NCBI GenBank assembly: GCA_046724395.1
Contig: JBKOWM010000164.1
Coordinates: forward strand, 1 to 15,600
Reading direction: 5' to 3'
DNA: 15,600 nucleotides
Source of the DNA: DATAEU01 sp046724395
GTDB lineage: Bacteria > Actinomycetota > UBA4738 > HRBIN12
Shown: one piece after another, positions 1 through 8,295 of the stretch
Layout of the letters: each line of letters opens with the position of its first letter
Numbering within the stretch: position 1 is the first letter of the stretch
The notes under the pieces: model-generated
What the model was told of the DNA's origin: nothing
Database searches by the model: none
What the model saw: only the letters and a program-made list of their open reading frames with translations
Position numbers and translations under genes: made by a program

Positions 1-1
1 G

Positions 2-316
2 ATCGATGGCGCGGGTCACTTCACGATCTTCACGCGGATCATCCTCCCCCTGTCCGGTCCGGCCCTCGCGACCCTTGCCGTCTTCACGTTCGTCGGGACG
101 TGGAACGACTTCCTCAACCCGCTGCTGTTCATCGACGACTACCAGAAGTACACGCTGCAAATCGGTCTCAGCTTCCTGAACGAGCAGCACCGGAGCGTCG
201 TCAACTTCAACCGTCTCATGGCCGGCGACGTGATCGCGCTTATACCGATGATCGTCGTGTTCATCGCGGCGCAGCGGTACTACGTGCGTGGGATCGCGCT
301 GACCGGGATCAAATGA
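2..316 (+). CDS. Sugar ABC transporter permease, MalG/binding-protein-dependent type (5'-truncated)
   Basis: This is the last 104 residues of an inner-membrane permease; the 5' part lies outside the window. The first visible residues, IDGAGHFTIFTRIILPL, are the second half of the EAA loop (consensus EAA...G...IxLP) that docks onto the ATPase subunit in carbohydrate importers. After it come a membrane segment around TLAVFTFVGTWNDFLNPLLF, a periplasmic stretch, a last membrane helix around VIALIPMIVVFIAAQRYY, and the typical ending GIALTGIK. That ending and the WNDF motif are characteristic of MalG/AraQ-type permeases of the CUT1 class, which import di- and oligosaccharides or glycosides. The stop lies 35 bases before the dehydrogenase start on the same strand, so the two are probably co-transcribed. 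No solute-binding protein or partner permease is visible; they would be expected to the left. The likely ATPase partner is the gene at 9446-10699 (inference). Confidence 0.93.
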   Translation: MDGAGHFTIFTRIILPLSGPALATLAVFTFVGTWNDFLNPLLFIDDYQKYTLQIGLSFLNEQHRSVVNFNRLMAGDVIALIPMIVVFIAAQRYYVRGIALTGIK

Positions 317-351
317 GCACCGTCGGGCCGCGGTCCCGCGGGGCCTGAACC

Positions 352-1407
352 ATGGGTCTGGTCGTCACCTTCGATGCGCCGGGTGTGGTGGGGCTCGCGG
401 AGGAGGAGGATCCGCCGCTCGGAGCCGACGAGGTTCGGCTGCAGACCCTCTACTCCGGGATCTCGGCCGGAACCGAGCTGACCGCGTACCGCGGGTCCAA
501 CCCCTATCTCGACAAGCGCTGGGATCCCGAGCGTCGGTTGTTCGTAGGCGACGAAGGCGCCTCGCTCAGCTATCCGGTCTCCGGATGGGGATACGAGGAG
601 GTGGGCCGCGTGGAGGAGGTCGGCGCGGATGTCCAGTCCGTCCGGCCCGAACAGATCGTGTGGGGAACGTGGGGACACCGCTCCCACGTCGTCGTGAACG
701 CCTCGTGGGCGTCGGGTCGCGTGCTCGCACAAGGCGTGGATCCCATCGTCGGCGTCTTCTCGCAGATCGGTGCCATCGCATTGAACGCCGTGCTCGATGC
801 GGGCGTTCACCTCGGCGAGGTCGTCGCGGTCTTCGGTCAGGGGGTGCCGGGGCTCCTCGTGATGCAGCTCGTCCGGGCCAGCGGGGGAACAGTCGTTGCC
901 GTGGACGGGATCCCGCGGCGTCTCGAGCTCTCGAAGAAGCTCGGCGCCGACCACATCGTCGACTTCACGGCCGAGACGCCGGCCGAAGTCATCAAGGGGC
1001 TGACCGAGGGGCGCGGAGCCGACGTCTCGATCGAGATCAGCGGGTCGGCCGCGGCGCTGCACGAGGCGATCCGAGCGACGGCGTACAACTCGCGCGTGAT
1101 CGCTTCCGGCTTCTTCCAGGGACCGGCCACGCCGTTGTTCCTCGGCCAGGAGTTCCATCACAACAGGGTCGAGATCGTCTGTTCGCAGATCTCGGGTGTA
1201 AGCCCTGCGCTCGATCATCGGTGGGACGACCGACGGCTACAGCGGACGTTCATGGGCCTCGTGTCGCGCGAGCGCGTCCAGGTCCGCCCCTTGATCTCGC
1301 ATGTCATTCCGGTGCGGCGCGCCGCCGAGGCATTCCGGCTACTCGACGAGCGACGGGACGAAGCGGTGCAGGTGGTGCTCGACTTTGGCGAGGACGACTC
1401 GGCATGA
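352..1407 (+). CDS. Medium-chain (MDR) dehydrogenase, zinc-alcohol-dehydrogenase-like, atypical catalytic site
   Basis: A 351-residue protein with the two-domain MDR layout: GroES-like N-terminal domain (about 1-145), Rossmann domain (about 146-290) and a C-terminal return to the first domain. The dinucleotide-binding loop is GQGVPG at 162-167, and an Asp at about 185 (VVAVDG) at the end of the second strand suggests NAD rather than NADP. The usual catalytic zinc region CGICGxD reads YSGISAGTE (34-42), so the Cys is Ser, and the usual GHE reads GYEE (80-83). This SGISAGTE form is known from an MDR subgroup distant from classical ADHs; catalytic zinc binding is doubtful. It probably oxidises a hydroxyl of a sugar or polyol, substrate unknown. 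The ATG at 352 is the first in-frame start after the permease stop; its ribosome-binding site is weak. Its stop overlaps the next start (ATGA at 1404-1407), indicating translational coupling. Confidence 0.88.
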   Translation: MGLVVTFDAPGVVGLAEEEDPPLGADEVRLQTLYSGISAGTELTAYRGSNPYLDKRWDPERRLFVGDEGASLSYPVSGWGYEEVGRVEEVGADVQSVRPEQIVWGTWGHRSHVVVNASWASGRVLAQGVDPIVGVFSQIGAIALNAVLDAGVHLGEVVAVFGQGVPGLLVMQLVRASGGTVVAVDGIPRRLELSKKLGADHIVDFTAETPAEVIKGLTEGRGADVSIEISGSAAALHEAIRATAYNSRVIASGFFQGPATPLFLGQEFHHNRVEIVCSQISGVSPALDHRWDDRRLQRTFMGLVSRERVQVRPLISHVIPVRRAAEAFRLLDERRDEAVQVVLDFGEDDSA

Positions 1408-2201
1408 AGCTGGCCTGTCAGGAGCAGCTGATCCCCGGCGAGACGCTGGAGGAGAAGTGGGAGCTCGTGTCGGGCGCGGGGTTCGACGGGATCGAGCTGC
1501 TCGGCCGGGGCGACGGCGTGTTTGAACGCCGCCTGCCCGAGCTCGAAGGCGCACGCCGGGCCGGCGTAGTGATCTCGAGCGTCTGCGTCGCGATGGATCA
1601 CTTTATCGGTGACTTTGATCCCAACGGCCGGCGCGACGCGATCGCTCAGATGAAGATCTTGCTCTCGGTCATTGCCCACGTCGGCGGGACCGGCGCTATC
1701 ACGCCAGCGGCGTTCGGGATGTGGTCGAACGCGCTCCCGCCGTGGGCACCGCCGCCTCGCACTCCCGAAGAGGATCGGCGCGTGCTGATCGAAGGGCTGG
1801 GTGAGCTGGGGAGCCATGCTGAGCACGAAGGGGCGGCGCTCTTCCTGGAGCCGCTGAACCGGTACGAGGACCACATGGTGAACCGTCTGGGGCAGGCGGC
1901 CGACGTCTGCCGTGAGGTGCGTTCGGGATCCGTCCGCGTAATGGCGGATACGTTCCACATGAGCATCGAGGAGGACGATCTGGCCGCCTCCGTTCGCTCG
2001 ACGGGCGGACTGATCGGCCACGTCCAGCTCGGTGACAGCGGCCGGCTCCAGCCGGGCGTCGGCCACCTCGACTGGCCGGCGCTCATGGCGGCGCTGCGCG
2101 AGGTGGGCTACGACGGCTGGTTGGCGATGGAATGCGGGATCCGTGGCGACCCTGCCAGCGAGCTTCCGAAGGTCGCACAGTTGCTCAGACCGCTCACGTG
2201 A
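1404..2201 (+). CDS. Sugar phosphate isomerase/epimerase family TIM-barrel protein (copy 1)
   Basis: A 265-residue protein of the xylose-isomerase-like TIM-barrel (AP endonuclease 2) superfamily, which isomerises or epimerises sugars and keto-sugars using a divalent metal. Likely metal ligands are visible at the expected strand ends: E149 in FLEPLNRYE, D182 and H185 in ADTFHM, H206 in GHVQLGD, and E243 in MECG. The LEPLN and VQLGDSGR motifs are common in the hydroxypyruvate-isomerase/tagatose-epimerase-like part of the family. There is no signal peptide, so it is cytosolic. The start is set by the 4-base ATGA overlap with the dehydrogenase, which suggests the two act in sequence: oxidation, then rearrangement or cleavage of the keto product (inference). 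It converges on the minus-strand operon with only 18 bases between the stops. The exact substrate cannot be told from sequence. Confidence 0.9.
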   Translation: MKLACQEQLIPGETLEEKWELVSGAGFDGIELLGRGDGVFERRLPELEGARRAGVVISSVCVAMDHFIGDFDPNGRRDAIAQMKILLSVIAHVGGTGAITPAAFGMWSNALPPWAPPPRTPEEDRRVLIEGLGELGSHAEHEGAALFLEPLNRYEDHMVNRLGQAADVCREVRSGSVRVMADTFHMSIEEDDLAASVRSTGGLIGHVQLGDSGRLQPGVGHLDWPALMAALREVGYDGWLAMECGIRGDPASELPKVAQLLRPLT

Positions 2202-2219
2202 ACCGTCGTCTCGGCGGCC

Positions 2220-3188
2220 TCAGGCCCACCACATCTGCCCGACCGGCTCGGTGAACAAGATGCTCTTCAACAGCTCGACGCCGCGCCGAAGCCCTTCGTC
2301 GATGGACATGTACCCGTCCTCGTGCTCGATCGAGAGCACGTAGTCGTATCCGGTTGCCCGGAGCGTGCTGATGATGTCTCGCCAGATCTTCTCGCCCTGA
2401 CCGTATCCGACGGTTCGGAAGACCCACGAGCGATCTAGGAGATCGCCGTAGTGCTTGGTATCGAGGACGCCGTTGACAGCGGTGTTGCGGCGGTCGATCT
2501 GCGTGTCCTTCGCATGGAGGTGGAAGATCGCGCCCTCGGCACCCAGGATCTTGATGACTTCGACGGGGTCCATCCCCTGCCAGAACAGGTGGCTCGGGTC
2601 GAGGTTCGCGCCGATCGCATCCCCGCATGCGTTCCTCAGCTTGAGCAGCGTCTGCGTGTTGTACACCACGAACCCGGGATGCATCTCGAAACCGATCCGA
2701 ACGCCGCGCTCCTGGGCGTACGCGGCCTCCGCGCTCCAGTACGGGATGACCTTCTCGTTCCACTGCCATTCGAGGATTTCAAGGAAGTCGTCGGGCCACG
2801 GACATGTGACCCAATTGGGGAACTTCGATCCCTCGCTGTCACCCGGGCATCCCGAGAAGGCGTTCACGACCGGGACCTCGAGTCGCTCCGCGAGCTCGAC
2901 GGTCTTTCTCCAGGTCTGGTGGGCCCGCCGTGCCACGTCGTCCTGCGGATGCAATGGGTTCCCGTGCTGGCTGAGCGCGCTGATGATCATGCCGCGGCTC
3001 TCGACGGCCTTCCGGAACGATGCCATCGCCTCATCGTCGCCGAGCATCGCCTCAGGGTCACAGTGAGCCGATCCCGGGTAGTTTCCGGTCCCGATCTCCA
3101 CCGCTTGCACCCCGAGCTCCTGAAGGCGGCCGAGCGCTTCCTCGAAGGGGACCTTCTGATACAAGACGGTGAACACTCCGAGTCTCAT
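2220..3188 (-). CDS. Sugar phosphate isomerase/epimerase family TIM-barrel protein (copy 2)
   Basis: A 322-residue cytosolic TIM-barrel protein of the xylose-isomerase-like superfamily. Probable metal ligands: E168 (GFEMHPGF), D197 and H200 (NLDPSHLFWQG), H223 with H225 (FHLHAKD), and E288 (LSIEHED). The sequence from GFEMHPG to HAKDT is the form seen in the larger IolE/inosose-dehydratase-like and trehalose/glycoside-utilisation members. I chose the ATG at 3188 (MRLGVFTVLY) rather than an upstream in-frame start at 3248: family homology begins there and a purine-rich GAGGGGG lies 8-14 bases before it, whereas the 20 extra residues are low-complexity. It is the last gene of the probable minus-strand operon, 96 bases after the GH2 stop, with an inverted repeat just before its start. 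It is clearly different from copy 1 in length and motif details, so this is not a recent duplication. Substrate unknown. Confidence 0.9.
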   Translation of the reverse strand: MRLGVFTVLYQKVPFEEALGRLQELGVQAVEIGTGNYPGSAHCDPEAMLGDDEAMASFRKAVESRGMIISALSQHGNPLHPQDDVARRAHQTWRKTVELAERLEVPVVNAFSGCPGDSEGSKFPNWVTCPWPDDFLEILEWQWNEKVIPYWSAEAAYAQERGVRIGFEMHPGFVVYNTQTLLKLRNACGDAIGANLDPSHLFWQGMDPVEVIKILGAEGAIFHLHAKDTQIDRRNTAVNGVLDTKHYGDLLDRSWVFRTVGYGQGEKIWRDIISTLRATGYDYVLSIEHEDGYMSIDEGLRRGVELLKSILFTEPVGQMWWA

Positions 3189-3199
3189 CCCACATCCCC

Positions 3200-3220
3200 C
3201 TCGATCGCGATCCGATCGAG
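3200..3220. repeat. Inverted repeat, 8-bp arms, next to the ribosome-binding site of the 3188 start
   Basis: Arms CTCGATCG (3200-3207) and CGATCGAG (3213-3220) are perfect reverse complements separated by 5 bases. In the minus-strand transcript the second arm ends in GAG, the beginning of the GAGGGGG ribosome-binding site of the isomerase gene, so a hairpin here could partly hide it. It could equally be an operator for a dimeric regulator. GATCG-rich sequence is common in this window, which lowers the weight of the match. Confidence 0.4.
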
Positions 3221-3284
3221 CATAGTGCCGCTCCCGTGAGGCGGACACGCTCGTGCCGCCCGCCGCCGTCCGTGGCGCCGGGCC

Positions 3285-5942
3285 TTACAGCCGAGTGCGC
3301 GGTGAGAAGGCCGGTCCGCTCACGATGTCGGCCATCCGATCCAGCAGCGCGGTGGCGAGCGGATCGGCGCCGTCAGCGTCCAGGACCGGCAGGGTGCACA
3401 CAACGCCCACCCCGGAGCCATGCGCGAACGCGGCCACGATCGCCCGGACCCGATGCAGCCAACCTAGGTGATGACCCCCCAGAACATCGCCGCGATCGGC
3501 CGGCGTGTACCCGCTGAGTAGATACCGAGGGGTCAGCCCCTCGAAGGCAAGGTCGAGGGCCGGACCGATCGCCAGTCCGTCCGTGAGCGCGGGCGAGAGC
3601 CACCCCATCCCCGTCGAGAGCACCCAACCGTTCCCGTAGATCGATCGGCTCGACTCGGCATCCTCCGTCGAGAAGGGCTCCAGGCGCCCGCGCGAGGCCG
3701 GCGGCAGCGCCTGTGCGTTCGAGGCGACGATGACGACGCGTCCTCCGGCCTCGAGCACGCGTTCCGCCTCCGTCCATCGCGCCGTCACGGCCACGGCGGC
3801 GGCTCGCGGAGTCGGCTCCTCCGGATAGAGCCACAGCGGCGACGCGCCCGTGTTGACCTCAGCACCTGCATCATCGACCCATCGCGCGCGCAGCACGGCT
3901 CGCGTCGGCCGCTCGACGCCTGGAGCCGTGAGATCGATGCGGCCGTCTGACGCGACGCCGGCTGCGTCGAAGCCGTCGAGAGCCCATTCGAGCGCGACGT
4001 CCGTGACGCCCTCACTACCAACGGCGTGGACGTCCGCGATCACGCGTTCGCCCGAACGGTACCGGTTGCGTTCGGGACGCACGATGACAACGTCGGGCGC
4101 GTTCACCCCGATGAACCGATCATGGAACGCCTTCGGCCCGCGCGACATGTCGAGCAGTCCGTTCGCCTCCCAATGCACGTCCGTGAACTCGGTAATCACG
4201 TAGCCGGCGATGCGCCGATGCGACCGGAGATCCTCGATCTGCAGCTTCAGACCTTCGAACTCGTGCTGCTGGCTCACCCGAACGAATCGCGCGAACGAGC
4301 CGAAGACGTCGGCGAGGCCCCACTCGTCGAATCGCTGCCTCACCCCGAGGGGGTGAACGATGCCCTCACTGTGGTCACGTCCGGTTTCGAACCACCACGG
4401 TTCGTCATCGGCGTCGCGCAACCGGTCCGGATCCGGCAGCCCCCAGATCCCGAACTCCGACACGACGAGCGGCTCGGAACCCTGCACGACAGCATCGCCG
4501 TGAGGTGAGTAGGTGATCTGCGGACGGGACACCCATCCCGCCGTCCACCTCCGCCACGACGTCAGTTGCTCCGGCACGGCTCGGTAGACGTGGTAGTCGT
4601 TGAGATCGGACTGCAGATGGAAGTTGGGCGGGCACGCCGAGTTGTCCACGAGGAGCCGAGTCGGGTCGAGCGACTTGGCCCACCGGTAGGTTTCGCGCAG
4701 CCACGTGCGGTCGGCCGGCCGGCCCGGGAGGTCCGTGCCCCAGTCCTCGTTCACGATGCTGCGAATGATCAGCGACGGGTGATTGAAGTCGCGGGCGACC
4801 ATTCCCTCGAACGTCTCGCGCGCACGCCGCTTGGCGTCGTCGGTGAGGCGGATCCAGTTGGGAGGTTCACACCACACCAGCACGCCCGCCCGGTCGGCGG
4901 CCGCCAGGTACCTGGGATCGGGAGCCTTGATGTGGCACCGGAGCAGATTGAGGCCGAGCTCCTTCGCCATTCGCATCTCTCGGTCGAGGTCGGCGTCCCC
5001 GCCAACCGTGTAGATATCCGGCATCCAGTAGTCCTGATCCAGCGCGCCGCGCAGGTAGACCGGCTGGCCGTTCAGCACGATCCGGCCGTCTCGGACGCCG
5101 ACCGCTCGGAAGCCAAATCGTTCCGTGAGGCGATCGATGATCTCGTCGCCTTCACGGACCTCGAGCTCCAGCGAGTAAAGGTCCGGCGTCTCCGGATGCC
5201 ATGGTCGCGCGGCGCGGATCCGCGTCCGCACCGTGACGTCGCCGGGGTCGAGCGCTCCTGTGGCGACGGCGACCCCGTCGGGACCCAGGATGCGCCATTC
5301 GATGACGCCCGTCGTCGGCGAGCCGCCGAGCGCCACCGTCGCGGACACATCGCCGGTCGATGGGTCGGCGGAGATGCGAACGTCGTCGACGAAGGTCTGA
5401 CTTCGTGCCTCCAGCCAGACCGACTGCCAGATCCCGCCGATCGGGCCGTACCAGCTCTGCTTTCCGTGGGGGATCTCCGAGAAGGGGAAGGGACCCGCCT
5501 CGTGACCTGGCCCGACATCGAGCGCCCTGACGGTGATCGTATTGGGGCCATCGAGGCGCACGACATCGGTGACGTCCAGCCGGAACGGCAGGTATCCGCC
5601 CTCGTGCTCGCCGGCGACGCGTCCGTTGATCCAGACGGTCGCGAAGTAATCCACGGCGCCGAATCCCAGATGCATGGTTGCGCGCGCCGTGTCCGGGACG
5701 ACGAAGTCGCGCTCGTACCAACCCGTTCCGGCCCACAGGCGAAGGTCGTCGAACTGCGCCTGCCACGGCGCCGGAACGCGGGCGGTCCGAGGCCGGCCGA
5801 GCGCTCGTTCCCGGTCCGACCTCGAGACGAACGGGCCCACGGGGCCCGTCGGCAGCGATTCGTCGAGGTCCGGCCAGAATGCCCAGGATCCGTCGAGCGA
5901 TGCACGAGAACGTGCCGACGGCCGGAAGTGCTCGGCGCTCAC
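3285..5942 (-). CDS. Glycoside hydrolase family 2 protein (beta-galactosidase/beta-glucuronidase-like)
   Basis: An 885-residue retaining exo-glycosidase. Domains in order: jelly-roll sugar-binding domain (about 14-180, with the family hallmark GTGWYERDF at 72-80), immunoglobulin-like domain (about 181-275), TIM barrel (about 285-600), then about 285 further residues with beta-sandwich-like and Rossmann-like parts. The acid/base is E399 in RSIVNED (the Asn-Glu pair of GH2). The nucleophile is E496 in VVSEFG. LRCHIKAPDPRYL and VLVWCEPPNW are further clan GH-A landmarks. There is no signal peptide, so it probably acts in the cytoplasm on imported oligosaccharides or glycosides. The start is GTG at 5942, three bases after the stop of the aldo/keto reductase, indicating coupled translation. 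C-terminal residues about 715-880 (GGRVVIVASN onward) resemble the class I amidotransferase-like fold appended to some glycosidases (inference). Beta-galactosidase, glucuronidase and other activities cannot be separated from sequence alone. Confidence 0.92.
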   Translation of the reverse strand: MSAEHFRPSARSRASLDGSWAFWPDLDESLPTGPVGPFVSRSDRERALGRPRTARVPAPWQAQFDDLRLWAGTGWYERDFVVPDTARATMHLGFGAVDYFATVWINGRVAGEHEGGYLPFRLDVTDVVRLDGPNTITVRALDVGPGHEAGPFPFSEIPHGKQSWYGPIGGIWQSVWLEARSQTFVDDVRISADPSTGDVSATVALGGSPTTGVIEWRILGPDGVAVATGALDPGDVTVRTRIRAARPWHPETPDLYSLELEVREGDEIIDRLTERFGFRAVGVRDGRIVLNGQPVYLRGALDQDYWMPDIYTVGGDADLDREMRMAKELGLNLLRCHIKAPDPRYLAAADRAGVLVWCEPPNWIRLTDDAKRRARETFEGMVARDFNHPSLIIRSIVNEDWGTDLPGRPADRTWLRETYRWAKSLDPTRLLVDNSACPPNFHLQSDLNDYHVYRAVPEQLTSWRRWTAGWVSRPQITYSPHGDAVVQGSEPLVVSEFGIWGLPDPDRLRDADDEPWWFETGRDHSEGIVHPLGVRQRFDEWGLADVFGSFARFVRVSQQHEFEGLKLQIEDLRSHRRIAGYVITEFTDVHWEANGLLDMSRGPKAFHDRFIGVNAPDVVIVRPERNRYRSGERVIADVHAVGSEGVTDVALEWALDGFDAAGVASDGRIDLTAPGVERPTRAVLRARWVDDAGAEVNTGASPLWLYPEEPTPRAAAVAVTARWTEAERVLEAGGRVVIVASNAQALPPASRGRLEPFSTEDAESSRSIYGNGWVLSTGMGWLSPALTDGLAIGPALDLAFEGLTPRYLLSGYTPADRGDVLGGHHLGWLHRVRAIVAAFAHGSGVGVVCTLPVLDADGADPLATALLDRMADIVSGPAFSPRTRL

Positions 5943-5945
5943 GCG

Positions 5946-6872
<927 letters not shown>

Positions 6873-6891
6873 TCCTCTTCCTTTCCTCGCA

Positions 6892-7827
6892 TCAGTCCTG
6901 CGGCGGTACACCCCAGTGCGGAAGCCCCAGGAACGGATAGTCGCGTGTATCGCCGTCGCGAAGCGCCTCGAGAAACTCGTCGAAGCCCCAACGTGGTGCG
7001 TAGCCGAGGAGGGCCTTCGCTCTGTCGATCGGCCAGAGGAACCGAGCCCAGATGTGCTCGCGCGCGTCCAGACCTCGCTCCCGAAAGAGCTCGGTGCAAC
7101 GGGGCCAATAGCGTTCGAGAACGGCGACGGGGTCATCGTGCATGGCGCCGGCGTCCGACTCGACGAACGGAGTATCCGCCATGACGTCGAACACATCGAA
7201 CCCGCCATTGGGCTGATGATCGAGCGCCAGTAGCACCGATTGCGCGACGTCCCGCTCGTCGACACCGCCGAAGAGCAGACGGAATCCGTAATGCTCGAAC
7301 GTTGCAGGCACGTACATCCCGAAACGAAGCGCGACCACGCGCATCGCTCCACTCCTCGCGTAGTAGCGACCGAGCTCCTCGGCGAGAACCTTCGACACGC
7401 CGTAGATATCCGCCGGCTTCGTCGGAAGCCCCTCGTGGACCCACGCCCACGAGTCCGACGATGCCTCGAGGCTTCGGCCGTAGACGCCCATCGTGCTGGC
7501 CAGGACGAACCGGTCCACACCCGCGGTCCGTGCCGCCTCGAAGACGGTGAACGAGCCGTCGACGTTGATCTCGAAGAAGTCGCGCGGCGACCAATGGCCG
7601 AGGTGGATGCCGTGCAGCGCCGCCGCATGTACGACGGCGCTGCAACCCTCGATCGCCGCGGAGACGGCATCTGCGTCGCGGATGTCGGCGACGATCGAGC
7701 GAACCGGGACCTCGATGGGCCGGAAGTCGAACGCCACTGGCTCGTGACCCGCGTCGACGAGCAGCGGAATCGTCGCCCGACCGAGGTTGCCACCCGCTCC
7801 CGTGACGAGGATCCGCAATCCGGTCAC
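6892..7827 (-). CDS. NAD-dependent epimerase/dehydratase (extended SDR)
   Basis: A 311-residue extended short-chain dehydrogenase. The Rossmann nucleotide loop is TGAGGNLG (9-16). The catalytic set is S111/T112 in LASTMGVYG, Y142 and K146 in IYGVSK. The NVDGSFTVFEAAR stretch is also typical. An acidic-rich second strand (AFDFRP) fits NAD(H). The family includes nucleotide-sugar epimerases and also hexuronate (uronate) dehydrogenases, which oxidise free sugar acids. The short length and the catabolic context favour a sugar or uronate dehydrogenase over cell-wall biosynthesis (inference). The start is GTG at 7827; the preceding stop (end of the GH43 remnant) is at 7831-7833, so it begins almost directly after it. 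No ATG in a better position is visible. It is followed after 19 bases by the aldo/keto reductase. Confidence 0.92.
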   Translation of the reverse strand: MTGLRILVTGAGGNLGRATIPLLVDAGHEPVAFDFRPIEVPVRSIVADIRDADAVSAAIEGCSAVVHAAALHGIHLGHWSPRDFFEINVDGSFTVFEAARTAGVDRFVLASTMGVYGRSLEASSDSWAWVHEGLPTKPADIYGVSKVLAEELGRYYARSGAMRVVALRFGMYVPATFEHYGFRLLFGGVDERDVAQSVLLALDHQPNGGFDVFDVMADTPFVESDAGAMHDDPVAVLERYWPRCTELFRERGLDAREHIWARFLWPIDRAKALLGYAPRWGFDEFLEALRDGDTRDYPFLGLPHWGVPPQD

Positions 7828-7830
7828 GCC

Positions 7831-8295
7831 TCAGTCATCGATCACGGGAGCCGACTCGTCGTCGCCCGACGGGCCGTTGCCGTCGTTCACGACGGGCCAT
7901 CCATCGATCCAGGTGATCCGGTCGATCATCATCACTCGGAAGGTGAATCGGGTCGGACGTATGCGTGATACACGATCCAGTCCTGCGCCGCGTTGTCCAC
8001 GATGACGGGGTTGTGCCCGGGAGCGTTGAACATGTCGTTTGCTGCGAGCACCGGGTTGTCCTGGTCACGTTCGAACGGCCCGAACGGCGATCGCGACCGA
8101 GCGACCAGGACGGCGTAGTGGGCGGTCTGGTCGCAGCAGGCATCACCGGAGTACATCAGGTACCAGAAGGCGCCGTGTGGGATCAACCACGTACACGGGA
8201 TTCACGTACGTCGGTCCACGCGGAACGAACGCGTATACGCCGGCGGCGGCGAGGATCAGCAGGCCGACTGCGCCGATGAGGCTCCGGCGCCGCAT
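7831..8295 (-). pseudogene. Decayed tandem copy of the GH43 gene (internal deletion plus frameshift)
   Basis: Three pieces homologous to the neighbouring GH43 gene occur in order but in different frames. An N-terminal piece (8295 to about 8190) encodes MRRRSLIGAVGLLILAAAG, a hydrophobic segment, and PTYVNPV, matching PAYRNPV of the neighbour. The next piece (about 8189-7945), in another frame, begins WLIPHGAFWYLMYSGDACC, matching WVVRHGRFFYLMYSGDACC, and runs to DWIVYHA. The final piece (about 7944-7831) returns to the first frame with IDGWPVVND, matching VDGWPVIND. About 180 codons between the first two pieces are missing, including all three GH43 catalytic acids. The first frame stops near 8143 and the second at 7932, so no full product is possible. 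The start ATG overlaps the stop of the intact gene (TGATG at 8293-8297). An 84-codon open frame (7932-8186, TTG start) could still be translated but would be catalytically dead. Confidence 0.85.

Noticed and set aside
280..1218. Long minus-strand open frame opposite the MDR dehydrogenase
   Set aside because: It is Arg/Asp-rich, has no recognisable motifs, and lies antisense to a gene with clear family motifs; typical of high-GC shadow frames.
585..1403. Upstream extension of the first isomerase (open to 585)
   Set aside because: The extra 270 residues are Arg/Gly-rich, out of frame with the overlapping dehydrogenase, and the family sequence begins exactly at the ATG at 1404.
6873..7793. A 615-residue fusion ending in the aldo/keto reductase
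   Set aside because: The first 307 residues are a Ser/Arg-rich shadow of the epimerase gene; family homology starts at the GTG at 6872, which has its own ribosome-binding site.
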